A stretch of 64,000 bases of DNA from positions 930,001 through 994,000 of the forward strand of contig NZ_AP025184.1 in NCBI RefSeq assembly GCF_020886055.1. The letters are read 5' to 3'. This document shows, one piece after another, positions 16,405 through 26,163 of this stretch. The first letter of the stretch is position 1; each line of letters begins with the position of its first letter. The translations under genes and the position numbers were made by a program. The notes under the pieces were generated by a model. The model made no database searches and had not been told where the DNA came from. It saw nothing but the letters and a program-made list of their open reading frames with translations. This stretch comes from Flavobacterium ammoniigenes. Its GTDB lineage: Bacteria; Bacteroidota; Bacteroidia; Flavobacteriales; Flavobacteriaceae.

Positions 16405-18441
16405 TTAATTCAGTATATAAAATCCCTTTTCACTAGTAGAGTGAAAAGGGATTTTTGCTTTTAAGCAACTAGCTTTCCATCTTTCTTGAAAGGATTTATA
16501 ATTGGTAGCATCGGCAACAATTTCTTTAGGATGATTTATTTGAATTAGTCGATCCAGATTAATTTTTGGTGACTGAGTTAGGACTAGGATATCTGCTTGT
16601 TGCTGTTTGGGATATATTCCTATGCTATCTATAATAAGAATGGTATGGCCTTTAAAAAATGCAGTATTTTTTATTTTTTTGGCTGCAGCCAAATGACTAA
16701 AATTTCCCACTAAATAGTTATTGAGTATTTGGTTTTTTACACCAATCTTCAAAAGGCTATCGTTGGCAAAAATAGTAACTTTAGTTCCGATACGTTCGGT
16801 AATGAAGGTGTTTTTATTCGAATTAAAGACAATCCATTCTCGTTGATTTGTGCTATCATATTTATTCCATAACAAAGCAATTTGAATAAATATAACCGAA
16901 ACTAAAATAGCAATCATTCGCTGAAATCTTCTTTTTTCAAACCAAAGAATACTACTTATAATTAGCATATAGCTTCCTAAAAGAAATACGGAGTTGAATG
17001 GAATATCTTTGATGATAAACTGTTCGAATGAAGCAATGGTATGAATGATTTTGTCAATGACAAACAAACACCATTCGAGAGCCTTGGACAAGTAGTTCGG
17101 GCATAGGTCAAAATAAGCCAGGATCATAACGACCACTCCTAATCCCATAATAAATCCTGTTAGGGGAATGATAGCTAAATTGGTTATAAAAAATAGACCC
17201 GGAAATTGATGAAAATAATACAAACTCAAAGGGAGAGTGCCAATTTGTGCGGCAAAAGAAACGCTTAAAATATCTCTGATATATTTCAAAATTTTGTTTT
17301 TGGGTTCCCAAAGACGGGACAACAGTGGATGAAACCACAAAATGAAAAATAGCGCCAAATAACTTAACTGAAATCCTACATCAAATAGGAATCCAGGTTG
17401 TACTAATAAAATGAGTAAAATCGACACTAATAAAGTGTGGTACCTATTTACGCTTCGGCGAAGGTGTTGTCCTATGGCTACAAATGAAAACATCGTTACA
17501 GATCGTACTACCGAAGGCGCTAAACCGGCTAGAATTCCAAATAGCCAAAGTGAATACAATATGACAATCAACTGTAACAAAGAACCTTTTTTGTTGTTAG
17601 GAACAGGTTTAAGTATGAAAGTAACAAACAGCAAAACAAAACCAATGTGCAAGCCTGAAACAGAAAGAATATGAACTGCTCCCGCAAATTGATAATCTTT
17701 AATTATTTCCGGGTCAATGTCTTGTTGTTGACCAAGAAGTAACGCTACTGCCACATTCAGTTCGGTAGCTTTAAAACCATCTTTTTTTAAATTATCTATG
17801 ATGGAATTGCGAATACGAGCAGCATAATACCAAATATCTTTTTCAATAAGAAAACTTTTTTTGATTTGAGTAGCATTAGTATAGAGCTGACCGTAGATTT
17901 GTTTGTTTTTTAAATACGTGCCATAATCAAATTGAAACGGGTTTTTAGGCGCCATGTTGGGATATAAACTCCCTTGAATTTGAAGGCGGTTGCCAATGAT
18001 AAATGAATGATGTAAACGGTCTTTATTAATGTGCAACAATAGTTTCCCTGAGCACTTAGTTGAGTCAACTTGATTAACCAAAGCTACATACCGTTGATTA
18101 TTTGCAGTGTTTTTTAATTTTTCTTTGAGGACAATGGTAAAGGTATGTGGTTGCTCCAAAATGTTCGGAAGTTGAGTAAAATGATTTTTTTGATACGCGT
18201 CAGTATGAATGGTTTGGGTACTCATGCCAACAGCAAAAGCAAGTCCGAAAATAGATAAACCAAAATAACGATTGTGATGGGGTTTTTGGGTACACCAAAA
18301 ATAAGCAACAGCTGAAAATAGGGCAGCTATAAATAAGGACGAGAACACAAGATGGGGACTCGGTTGTGTATAATAGGTAAATACAATACCAACAATAAAA
18401 ACCAATGTAACTCTTGCTAGGGGGAATTGCAAAACTTTCAT
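16405..18441 (-). CDS. comEC: ComEC/Rec2-type DNA uptake channel
   Basis: ComEC forms the inner-membrane channel for single-stranded DNA during natural transformation. The start at 18441 (MKVLQFPLARVT) was preferred over one five codons upstream because the hydrophobic N-terminus begins there. The 678-residue protein has N-terminal membrane segments, a DUF4131-like OB-fold region, and the competence domain with HILSVSGLHIGFVLLF and about eight helices. The C-terminal soluble part (from about residue 530) is short and shows no HxHxDH motif, so the metallo-beta-lactamase domain of long ComEC proteins is absent or reduced to a remnant. The last 50 coding bases overlap the terminator hairpin of the converging thioredoxin gene. 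Confidence 0.88.
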   Translation of the reverse strand: MKVLQFPLARVTLVFIVGIVFTYYTQPSPHLVFSSLFIAALFSAVAYFWCTQKPHHNRYFGLSIFGLAFAVGMSTQTIHTDAYQKNHFTQLPNILEQPHTFTIVLKEKLKNTANNQRYVALVNQVDSTKCSGKLLLHINKDRLHHSFIIGNRLQIQGSLYPNMAPKNPFQFDYGTYLKNKQIYGQLYTNATQIKKSFLIEKDIWYYAARIRNSIIDNLKKDGFKATELNVAVALLLGQQQDIDPEIIKDYQFAGAVHILSVSGLHIGFVLLFVTFILKPVPNNKKGSLLQLIVILYSLWLFGILAGLAPSVVRSVTMFSFVAIGQHLRRSVNRYHTLLVSILLILLVQPGFLFDVGFQLSYLALFFILWFHPLLSRLWEPKNKILKYIRDILSVSFAAQIGTLPLSLYYFHQFPGLFFITNLAIIPLTGFIMGLGVVVMILAYFDLCPNYLSKALEWCLFVIDKIIHTIASFEQFIIKDIPFNSVFLLGSYMLIISSILWFEKRRFQRMIAILVSVIFIQIALLWNKYDSTNQREWIVFNSNKNTFITERIGTKVTIFANDSLLKIGVKNQILNNYLVGNFSHLAAAKKIKNTAFFKGHTILIIDSIGIYPKQQQADILVLTQSPKINLDRLIQINHPKEIVADATNYKSFQERWKASCLKAKIPFHSTSEKGFYILN
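16420..16456 (+). terminator. Terminator of the thioredoxin gene, inside the comEC 3' end
   Basis: A 13-bp perfect stem AATCCCTTTTCAC/GTGAAAAGGGATT with a 7-base loop is followed by a T run on the plus strand. It starts 20 bases after the thioredoxin stop and lies wholly within the last codons of comEC on the other strand. Confidence 0.85.
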
Positions 18442-18486
18442 TGTACTAAAATACAAAAATTTACAAACGAGAGGTTTAAAAATAAT

Positions 18487-18519
18487 AAAGCTTCCTTTCT
18501 TTAAAAGACAGGAAGCTTT
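18487..18519 (-). terminator. Terminator after lpxB
   Basis: A 10-bp stem AAAGCTTCCT/AGGAAGCTTT with a 13-base loop lies 20 bases after the lpxB stop; on the minus strand it is followed by TTATTATTTTT. It would separate lpxB from comEC. Confidence 0.7.
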
Positions 18520-18538
18520 TTGGAATTACAATTTACAA

Positions 18539-19651
18539 TTACTTTAAACTTACTACAATCAACTGCGCCGTTTTTTGACTGGCGCCAATGCCTCCCAATT
18601 GCTGTTCTAATTGGTCATATTGGTCTAATAGCTGGTCGCGATGTTGTTGGTCCAGAATTTTAGCTAATTCTTGTTTGATGCGAACTGTACTGCAGTTGTC
18701 TTGGATTAATTCGGTTACGACTTCTTTATCCATGATAAGGTTCACTAACGAAATGTATTTTAAGGTAATGATGCGTTTGGCAATTTGGTAAGAAGCCCAA
18801 CTTCCTTTGTAGCATACTACTTCGGGAACTTTAAAAAGTGCGGTTTCTAAAGTGGCCGTTCCAGAGGTTACTAAAGCAGCTGTGGCAATTTGCAATAAGG
18901 AGTACGTTTTATTCGAGATGAATTTGATATTGTCATTGGTAATGAATTTTTCGTAAAATGAAAATTCCTGACTTGGCGCACCTGCAATCACAAATTGGTA
19001 ATCCGGAAAATCTTTGACAACACTCAACATTACAGAGAGCATTTTGGTAATTTCTTGTTTTCGGCTACCTGGTAAAATAGCAATAATGGGCAGGTCGTTT
19101 AATTGATTTTCTTTTCTAAAAGTAGCATTGTCCACTTTGGGTTGGTTGTGTATGGCATCAATTAAAGGATGTCCCACAAAATGTACAGGATAGTGGTGTT
19201 TGTTTTCGTAAAACGCTTTTTCAAAAGGCAAAATCACATACATCTGATCCACATCGCGCTTGATGTCAGTGATTCTGTTTTCTTTCCAAGCCCATATTTG
19301 AGGCGATATATAATAGTTGGTTTTGATGTTTAACGATTTTGCCCATTTGGCAATTCGCAAATTAAATCCTGGATAATCAATAAAAATGATGACATCCGGT
19401 TGGAATTCAAGAATATCTTTTTTAGCAATTTTAATATTATTTAAAATAGTTTTTAGATTGAATACCACTTCAATAAAACCCATGAAAGCAAGTTCTTTGT
19501 AATGTTTCACCAAAGTACCGCCAACAGATTGCATTAAGTCGCCACCCCAAAAACGAATTTCAGCTGACGGATCTTCTAGGTATAAAGCCTTCATTAAATT
19601 GGATCCGTGTAAGTCACCTGATGCTTCTCCGGCAATAATGTAATATTTCAT
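18539..19651 (-). CDS. lpxB: Lipid-A-disaccharide synthase
   Basis: LpxB joins UDP-2,3-diacylglucosamine to lipid X to make the lipid A disaccharide at the inner face of the inner membrane. The 370-residue product starts MKYYIIAGEASGDLHG, the invariant N-terminal GEASGD motif, and contains the GT19 landmarks YISPQIWAWKENR and AILPGSRKQEI, then GTATLE near the C-terminus. Its length is close to the E. coli enzyme (382). The small membrane protein gene lies 26 bases upstream on the same strand and is probably co-transcribed. Confidence 0.95.
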   Translation of the reverse strand: MKYYIIAGEASGDLHGSNLMKALYLEDPSAEIRFWGGDLMQSVGGTLVKHYKELAFMGFIEVVFNLKTILNNIKIAKKDILEFQPDVIIFIDYPGFNLRIAKWAKSLNIKTNYYISPQIWAWKENRITDIKRDVDQMYVILPFEKAFYENKHHYPVHFVGHPLIDAIHNQPKVDNATFRKENQLNDLPIIAILPGSRKQEITKMLSVMLSVVKDFPDYQFVIAGAPSQEFSFYEKFITNDNIKFISNKTYSLLQIATAALVTSGTATLETALFKVPEVVCYKGSWASYQIAKRIITLKYISLVNLIMDKEVVTELIQDNCSTVRIKQELAKILDQQHRDQLLDQYDQLEQQLGGIGASQKTAQLIVVSLK

Positions 19652-19677
19652 TGTAACAGTGTATCTTGTTCTAAATG

Positions 19678-19965
19678 TTATACCAATAGAGTTATCAAAG
19701 TAAGTACGATTACGGCTAAAATAACTCCTCGCGCCATGAACTCTTTATTTAACTTTAATAAGGCCCAAAAAACTCCTAAATCTAAAACGGTACCCAAAGT
19801 GATAATTTTTCCTAATTTACCTTCTGCTTTCATTAGCTCAATTCCGGTACTAAAGGTAAATTTTGTAAATAATTGAATAAATAAAAAACAACCAAAAACA
19901 GCGCTGATTATTCCAATACTAAATCCAAGTAGTAGGTCTGTTTTATTTTTCAAGTGGCTTTCCAA
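19678..19965 (-). CDS. Small membrane protein upstream of lpxB
   Basis: The 95-residue product has three hydrophobic segments (about residues 11-32, 52-68 and 75-95) with a short charged loop between the first and second. I do not recognise a family. It sits 26 bases upstream of lpxB on the same strand, and divergently from the tail-specific protease gene. The tidy positive-inside pattern and operon position make it a real gene; the function is unknown. Confidence 0.65.
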   Translation of the reverse strand: MESHLKNKTDLLLGFSIGIISAVFGCFLFIQLFTKFTFSTGIELMKAEGKLGKIITLGTVLDLGVFWALLKLNKEFMARGVILAVIVLTLITLLV

Positions 19966-20137
19966 TTTTGGTATTTGATAGATTTTATCTAAAAATTAGA
20001 AACAAAGAAAAACAAAAAATACCAACTTCATTCAATTAATCTTTATCAAAAAGAACAATTTTATATCTTTAACAAAAAATTAAGTACATCGCATCATTGT
20101 TGAAATAACTTTTGCTGTAATTTAGACAAAAAACTGG

Positions 20138-22402
20138 ATGAATACCATTACCAACTTTATGAAAAGAAATTATAAACTACTTTTAGTAGTCACCTTTGTA
20201 TCCTTATCCTTACTCGCTTTTAAATCTAATTTTACTTCAACTTCTGATCCTGAGAAAGATAAGTTGCTGATTGAGTTATTGACCTTTGTTCTAGAGAAGG
20301 GACATTACAATCCAGCGACAATGGATGACGAATTTTCAAAAGGAGTTTACAAGGATTATATTGAGGCTTTGGATCCATCCAAAAGATTCTTCTTGCAAGC
20401 TGATATTGATGAATTTTCGAAATACGAATTGGAACTGGACGATCAATTGTTAAACAAAGATTTGACATTTTTTGATTTGACTTATACCCGTTTGATGCAA
20501 CGTATAGATGAAAGCAAGTCTATTTATAAGTCAGTTTTGACTAAACCGTTTGATTATAAAGCGGATGAATCATTTAATACGGATTACGAAAAAATGCCGT
20601 ATGCTAAAAACGCTACGGAACTAAATGAAAGATGGCGTAAGCAAATTAAATTATCTACTTTGTCTTCATTAGTAGACCGTATGGAGATTCAAGAAAGTAA
20701 TGGGAAAATTGATAAAGATTTAAAAGAAGCGGCAGCCCCAATAAATTCAGAGGTTGGTTTTCAAGATGCAGATGTAAATGCTAAAAAAACTACAGTAGCT
20801 GAAAAAGTAAAGAGTAAGACGTTTGATGAACTGGAAAAAGAGACTCGAGAAAGTTCTTTGAAATCATTGGATGAATATTTTGGGTTTATCAAAGATTTGA
20901 CTCGAAATGATTATTTTTCAGTGTATTTGAATTCGGTTACGGGTCGTTTTGATCCGCATACCAATTATTTGGCAGCTGAAGAAAAAGAGCGATTTGATGT
21001 GAGCATGAGTGGTAAACTGGAAGGTATTGGCGCGCGTTTGCAAAAGAAAAACGATTATACGGAGATTTCAGAATTGATTTCTGGAGGACCAGCCTGGAGA
21101 GGGAAACAATTGGAAGCCGGAGACATCGTAATCAAAGTAGCCCAAGGCAATCAAGAGCCCATTGATGTTGTTGGAATGCGATTGGATGATGTAGTCAAAA
21201 AAATCAAAGGGACTAAAGGAACAGAAGTACGATTAACAGTTAAGAAAGTTGACGGAACTATTAAAGTAATTTCAATTATTAGAGATATTGTTGAAATTGA
21301 AGAAACTTATGCCAAATCAAGTATTGTAGAGAAAAACGGATTAAAATATGGCGTAATTTATTTGCCAAAGTTTTACATCGATTTTGAAAATAGAGAAGGT
21401 AGAGATGCTGGTAAAGACATTGCCTTAGAAGTAGCTAGATTGAAAAAAGAAGGGGTAAATGGAATTGCTTTAGACGTTCGCGATGATGGTGGAGGATCTT
21501 TGTCAACCGTTGTTGATATAGCAGGATTATTTATTGAAGAGGGTCCTATTGTACAAATTAAATCAGCGGGTAGACGAAAAGAAGTTTTATACGATCGTAA
21601 TAAAAAAATAGAGTGGGATGGTCCATTAGTAATCATGGTTAATAGTTTTTCTGCTTCAGCTTCTGAGATACTGGCTGCTGCTATTCAAGATTACAAACGT
21701 GGAATTATCATTGGAAGTAAACAAACCTATGGTAAAGGAACCGTTCAAAATGTGATAGACCTAAACCAATTTGTAAGAAGTAGTTCGGTAGGTGATTTAG
21801 GGGCTTTAAAAACTACTACACAAAAATTCTACAGAATTAATGGTGGTTCGACTCAATTAGAAGGAGTAAGCAGCGATGTTGTGATGCCGGATCGTTATGC
21901 CTACCTTAAAATGGGGGAACGCGATATGCATAATGCGATGCCTTGGGATAAAATCGATCCAGCCCAGTATAGTGTTTGGAATAATTCCAAAAATTTTAGT
22001 CAAGCTATTGCAAACAGCAAAAACAGAATTGCACAAAATCAACAGTTCCAATTAGTAGAAGATAATGCCAAATGGATTGATAGTCGTAGTAATGATTATG
22101 AGTACAGTTTGAATATAGATAAATTCAAAATGGCACAAAAACAAATTGAAGAGAAAGCTAAAAAGTTCAAACCCTTACAGAATTATAAAAATAGTTTTAA
22201 TTTCAAATCATTGCCTTATGAAATGGAAGCAATGAGTAAAGATGCTACTCTTAAAGAGAAAAGAGAGCGTTGGCACGAGCAATTAGCTAAAGATATTTAT
22301 GTAGAAGAAGCTTTAAATGTATTAGAAGATTTACAAACTAAAAAAGTGATCAAAAAACCGATAACGCCTAAACTAAAAACAAATCCTTTAGTTAAATCGT
22401 AA
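20138..22402 (+). CDS. prc: Tail-specific (carboxy-terminal processing) protease
   Basis: Prc is a periplasmic S41 serine protease that trims or degrades substrates from their C-termini. The 754-residue product has an N-terminal membrane anchor or signal (about residues 11-27), a long helical N-terminal region, a PDZ domain at about residues 290-380 (SGKLEGIGARLQKK), and the S41 core with the catalytic Ser in NSFSASASE (about residue 508) and Lys in GKGTVQN (about residue 533). A DUF3340-type helical C-terminus with many Lys residues closes it. Domain order and length match E. coli Prc (682) and Bacteroidota relatives. Confidence 0.94.
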   Translation: MNTITNFMKRNYKLLLVVTFVSLSLLAFKSNFTSTSDPEKDKLLIELLTFVLEKGHYNPATMDDEFSKGVYKDYIEALDPSKRFFLQADIDEFSKYELELDDQLLNKDLTFFDLTYTRLMQRIDESKSIYKSVLTKPFDYKADESFNTDYEKMPYAKNATELNERWRKQIKLSTLSSLVDRMEIQESNGKIDKDLKEAAAPINSEVGFQDADVNAKKTTVAEKVKSKTFDELEKETRESSLKSLDEYFGFIKDLTRNDYFSVYLNSVTGRFDPHTNYLAAEEKERFDVSMSGKLEGIGARLQKKNDYTEISELISGGPAWRGKQLEAGDIVIKVAQGNQEPIDVVGMRLDDVVKKIKGTKGTEVRLTVKKVDGTIKVISIIRDIVEIEETYAKSSIVEKNGLKYGVIYLPKFYIDFENREGRDAGKDIALEVARLKKEGVNGIALDVRDDGGGSLSTVVDIAGLFIEEGPIVQIKSAGRRKEVLYDRNKKIEWDGPLVIMVNSFSASASEILAAAIQDYKRGIIIGSKQTYGKGTVQNVIDLNQFVRSSSVGDLGALKTTTQKFYRINGGSTQLEGVSSDVVMPDRYAYLKMGERDMHNAMPWDKIDPAQYSVWNNSKNFSQAIANSKNRIAQNQQFQLVEDNAKWIDSRSNDYEYSLNIDKFKMAQKQIEEKAKKFKPLQNYKNSFNFKSLPYEMEAMSKDATLKEKRERWHEQLAKDIYVEEALNVLEDLQTKKVIKKPITPKLKTNPLVKS

Positions 22403-22418
22403 ATCAGTTCACACAATA

Positions 22419-22449
22419 AAAAAAACGCCTCCATTTGGAGGCTTTTTTT
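22419..22449. terminator. Bidirectional terminator between prc and rodA
   Basis: A 6-bp GC-rich stem GCCTCC/GGAGGC with a 4-base loop is flanked by eight A residues upstream and a T run downstream, so it serves both converging transcripts. Confidence 0.85.
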
Positions 22450-22472
22450 ATATATATAGTATTAGAAGTAAA

Positions 22473-23708
22473 TTACCATTCGTTCACTTTATTGGCATCC
22501 ATTTTTAAAAAGATAAACAGCAAAATTGTGAATCCCCATAAACCGGATCCTCCATATGAAAAGAAAGGTAAAGGCACACCAATTGTTGGAAAAATACCTA
22601 CAACCATTGCAATATTAACAAAAAAGTGGATGAATAAGATTCCCGCTACACAATAGCCGTACACTCGGCTAAATTTAGTTTTTTGTCTTTCAGCTAAGTA
22701 AATAATTCGTAACAAAAGGATTACAAACAGCGCAATTACGACTAACGAACCTAAAAACCCCCATTCTTCGCCAACAGTAGTGAAAATATAATCGGTATGT
22801 TGTTCTGGCACAAAACCACCTTTAGTTTGCGTTCCTTCAAGGAATCCTTTCCCAAAAAAACCACCTGATCCTATAGCAATTTCAGATTGGTTAGTATTGT
22901 ACCCAATACCTTTCATATCGACTGTTTTACCCAATAAAATATTGAAACGGTCTCTATGGTGCTGTTTGAAAACATGGGTGAACACATAATTTACAGATAA
23001 AACGAAACCGGATATAAGTGTAAATAAAATGGCACTTAAAACTATATTTCGATCAGCTAAACGGGATTTTAGATGTACAATTACAATAACTAATAGCGCT
23101 AAAAGAATTACGTATTGCGGTTGTAAGAGTAAGGTGAGGACAAATAATAGTATAGCTGAAAACCCAGTCCAAATGTACCAAGAAGGCAAACCTTCACGAT
23201 ACAATACTAAAAAGAAAGCACTGTAAATTAAGGCACTACCTGGATCGGGTTGAGGTAATATCAATAATACGGGTAGACAAACAATCGCTAAGGCTTGGAT
23301 TTGTCTATTGGTATACGAAAGGTTAATTTGTGTATCGCTCAAATATTTGGCTATTGCCAAAGCAGTTGCCGCTTTTGCAAATTCAGAGGGTTGTAAGGTA
23401 AAACTTCCAAACCCATACCAACACCGTTGGCCAGCTATTGTTTTACCAAAAGCAAAAAGTCCAAGGAGTGAAAGTAAAGATATTCCATATATGATAGAAG
23501 CATATTTTTCGTAAAATTTTCCGTCCACAAAAAGAACAATAAATATAAGAGGTATAGTAAAGATGATAAATAAAAATTGCTTTTCAGAAGTACCTTCCAT
23601 AGAAGATAATGAAGAAGAGTAAATATTCAACCATCCTAAAAGGACAAGAACACCATAAATAATTACGGAACTCCAGTCAATATTATTCGTTATACTTTGG
23701 TTTTTCAT
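22473..23708 (-). CDS. rodA: Rod-shape glycosyltransferase RodA
   Basis: RodA is the SEDS-family peptidoglycan glycosyltransferase of the elongasome, working with PBP2. The 411-residue product has about ten membrane helices, the catalytic-loop segment PQPDPGSALIYSA, and the C-terminal signature GSGGFFGKGFLEGTQTKGGFVPEQHTDYIF that is conserved in RodA/FtsW. It starts two bases after the mrdA stop, which couples the pair in one transcript, as their joint function requires. Confidence 0.95.
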   Translation of the reverse strand: MKNQSITNNIDWSSVIIYGVLVLLGWLNIYSSSLSSMEGTSEKQFLFIIFTIPLIFIVLFVDGKFYEKYASIIYGISLLSLLGLFAFGKTIAGQRCWYGFGSFTLQPSEFAKAATALAIAKYLSDTQINLSYTNRQIQALAIVCLPVLLILPQPDPGSALIYSAFFLVLYREGLPSWYIWTGFSAILLFVLTLLLQPQYVILLALLVIVIVHLKSRLADRNIVLSAILFTLISGFVLSVNYVFTHVFKQHHRDRFNILLGKTVDMKGIGYNTNQSEIAIGSGGFFGKGFLEGTQTKGGFVPEQHTDYIFTTVGEEWGFLGSLVVIALFVILLLRIIYLAERQKTKFSRVYGYCVAGILFIHFFVNIAMVVGIFPTIGVPLPFFSYGGSGLWGFTILLFIFLKMDANKVNEW

Positions 23709-23710
23709 TC

Positions 23711-25660
23711 TTAACGTGTAACTTTTTTAATGGATTTAACGGTGTCTTTATTTATCTTGGAAGTTGTCGTTTTACTTTGAACAATGGAGTCTTGTTTTTT
23801 CATTTCTCTTTTTACTGTCTCTGAAAGACCACCCAATTTAGCATATTGACCTTGTAAGCTTTTGCTTAATATTCGAGTTTCTAAGTCAGTTCTTGTAATC
23901 TTTTTTCTAAGATATTTTTCAATCATTAAACTGGCAATGGGACCTGCTATGGTGGCTCCAAATCCACCGTTTTCAACCATTACAGCAATAGCAATTTTCG
24001 GATTGTCTTTTGGTGCGAAGGCTACAAATATAGAGTGGTCTTCCAATTGGGTTCTGACACCTCCAATTTTTGCAAAATTTTCTGCTGTACCCGTTTTTCC
24101 GCAAATATCAATTCCTTCTACTTTAAGATGGTAGGCTGTTCCTAAATTATACACATCAAATAATCCGTCAATAATTGGTTTGAAATATTTTTTATTTATT
24201 GTAGTTACGTGTTTGGTTGTGAATTTCTTGTCAATAGGTTTCCCTTCAATTTTTTTTATGATATGAGGGGTGTAATAGTATCCTTTATTGGCAATTGTAG
24301 CCATCATATTGGCTAATTGGATTGGCGTCATTAACACTTCGCCTTGACCAATTGCATTGGAAACAATAGCGGTACTTCTCCAGCCACCATTTGGATAAAT
24401 GCGTTTGTAGGTTTTTGAATCGGGAATATTTCCTTTTCGACCTGTGGGCAAATCATAACCCATAAATTGTCCTAAACCGAAACTTTTTACATGATTACTC
24501 CAAACATCAACCGCATAGCTTGGTTTCACATATTTATTAATGGTTTTCATATAGGAAGTCCCAAAAAATGCATTACAGGATTCGTATATACCCCGATGTA
24601 ATTGTAACATTCCACCATGGCAGTGGCATCTCATAAAACGCCCTCTTGCATAGCTGAAACCATGATTACAGGCTACACTAGTTTGTTCATTAATTACGCC
24701 TTCTTGTAAGGCTACTAAACCCGTTAGAATTTTAAAGGGCGACCCTGGAGGATACTCAGCTAAAAGACCTCTATCATATAAAGGTTTAGCAATAGAATCT
24801 CGGTATAAGAGGGTATAATTTTTGGAACGTTGTCTTCCAACTAAGATAGAAGGATCGTAAGATGGAGCGGTTACTAAGGCTAATATTTCTCCTGATTTAG
24901 GTTCAATGGCTACAATTCCGCCACGTTTATTGATCATTAATTCCTCGCCGTATTTTTGAATTTCAGCATCAATACTTAGATGGATGTCTTCCCCTTGAAC
25001 AGCAATAGTATCGTATTTTCCTTCTTTGAACGAACCAATTTCTCTATTGTATTTGTCTTTTTGGATGTATTTTACTCCTTTAATTCCGCGTAATATTTCC
25101 TCGTAACTTTCTTCAACTCCCTGTTTTCCAATTAAATCCCCGCTGTTGTAATAGGGATTTTTAGCAATCAAATTTTCATTTACTTGGGTAATAAAACCAA
25201 AAATATTGGCTCCATAGTTAACTTCGTAATCTCGGAGCGAACGTTTCTGAAAATAAAAGCCTTCAAATTTTCTAATTTTTTCTTGGAAAGCGGCAAATTC
25301 AATTTTGTTTAATTGTGTTAAAAATACAGAAGGTAATCTAGGACTATAGATCTTGGCTTTTTCGATTTTTTTGATAAAGTCTTCTTTGGTAATATTTAAT
25401 AGTTCACAAAATTCAATGGTGTCTAATTTATTGATCTCTCTAGGAATAACCATGATATCATAAGAAGCCTGATTAGAAACTAATAATTTTCCGTTTCTAT
25501 CATATATATAGCCTCTTTCGGGATAGTCGTATTTAATTTTAATAGCGTTGTTATCTGATTTCAGTTTAAATGAATCATCAATAACTTGAAGATAAAAAAT
25601 GCGTAGTACCAGCAAGGATGCTGCAATAATGATTAAGGAAGGCAGCAAAACTTTTCTCAT
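23711..25660 (-). CDS. mrdA: Penicillin-binding protein 2 (elongation transpeptidase)
   Basis: This 649-residue class B penicillin-binding protein crosslinks peptidoglycan during cell elongation. One membrane segment (residues 7-26) anchors it; a pedestal domain follows, then the transpeptidase domain with the SxxK motif SPFK (Ser307, Lys310), the SxN motif SCN (361-363) and KTGT in GKTGTAENF. Between SxxK and SxN lies a cluster of C331, C345, H348 and C362 that may bind zinc. A Lys/Ser/Thr-rich C-terminal tail of about 40 residues is extra compared with E. coli PBP2. It overlaps mreD by 4 bases (ATGA-type coupling). Confidence 0.95.
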   Translation of the reverse strand: MRKVLLPSLIIIAASLLVLRIFYLQVIDDSFKLKSDNNAIKIKYDYPERGYIYDRNGKLLVSNQASYDIMVIPREINKLDTIEFCELLNITKEDFIKKIEKAKIYSPRLPSVFLTQLNKIEFAAFQEKIRKFEGFYFQKRSLRDYEVNYGANIFGFITQVNENLIAKNPYYNSGDLIGKQGVEESYEEILRGIKGVKYIQKDKYNREIGSFKEGKYDTIAVQGEDIHLSIDAEIQKYGEELMINKRGGIVAIEPKSGEILALVTAPSYDPSILVGRQRSKNYTLLYRDSIAKPLYDRGLLAEYPPGSPFKILTGLVALQEGVINEQTSVACNHGFSYARGRFMRCHCHGGMLQLHRGIYESCNAFFGTSYMKTINKYVKPSYAVDVWSNHVKSFGLGQFMGYDLPTGRKGNIPDSKTYKRIYPNGGWRSTAIVSNAIGQGEVLMTPIQLANMMATIANKGYYYTPHIIKKIEGKPIDKKFTTKHVTTINKKYFKPIIDGLFDVYNLGTAYHLKVEGIDICGKTGTAENFAKIGGVRTQLEDHSIFVAFAPKDNPKIAIAVMVENGGFGATIAGPIASLMIEKYLRKKITRTDLETRILSKSLQGQYAKLGGLSETVKREMKKQDSIVQSKTTTSKINKDTVKSIKKVTR

Positions 25661-26163
25661 CGCTTATTTGGCTTAATTAAGTAGATTATAATAATGCAAA
25701 TAGTTAGGGTAACAATACTACTGAGTAGGGTTCGGATTAAAATATCCCAGAGTAGACTGAATTGGAAGGCTTCAAATATGAATAAGATTAAATGATGCAG
25801 TACAACCGCTACTAATAGAAATGAAAACCGTTCAGGAGTTAGTGTATCATTTAGTTTTATGGTTTGGTATTCGTAACTCACACCAAAAGCAAATTTAAAA
25901 ATGGAGGGTCTAAAATAAGCTAGTAGTAAACTGGCTGTGGTATGAATTCCTCCGGAGTTGCTAAACATATCTAGGATAATTCCCAGCAGAAAACTAGCCA
26001 CTAATAAGCCTGATTTATTTCCATTCACCGGATATAAAATAATAAACAAGATATACGGGAACGGACTGATGAAACCAAACAAATTGATATTATTGAATAC
26101 AATAACTTGAAGGCTAAGTAAAATAAAAAATCTAAAAAGGTTGAAAAACAAACTACTATTCAT
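25657..26163 (-). CDS. mreD: Rod-shape protein MreD
   Basis: The 168-residue inner-membrane protein has five to six hydrophobic segments and little else, as MreD does; sequence similarity in this family is low, so the call rests on size, topology and position between mreC and mrdA. MreD links MreC to the MreB filament and helps activate PBP2-RodA. The gene overlaps mreC by 8 bases and mrdA by 4 bases. Confidence 0.85.
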   Translation of the reverse strand: MNSSLFFNLFRFFILLSLQVIVFNNINLFGFISPFPYILFIILYPVNGNKSGLLVASFLLGIILDMFSNSGGIHTTASLLLAYFRPSIFKFAFGVSYEYQTIKLNDTLTPERFSFLLVAVVLHHLILFIFEAFQFSLLWDILIRTLLSSIVTLTICIIIIYLIKPNKR

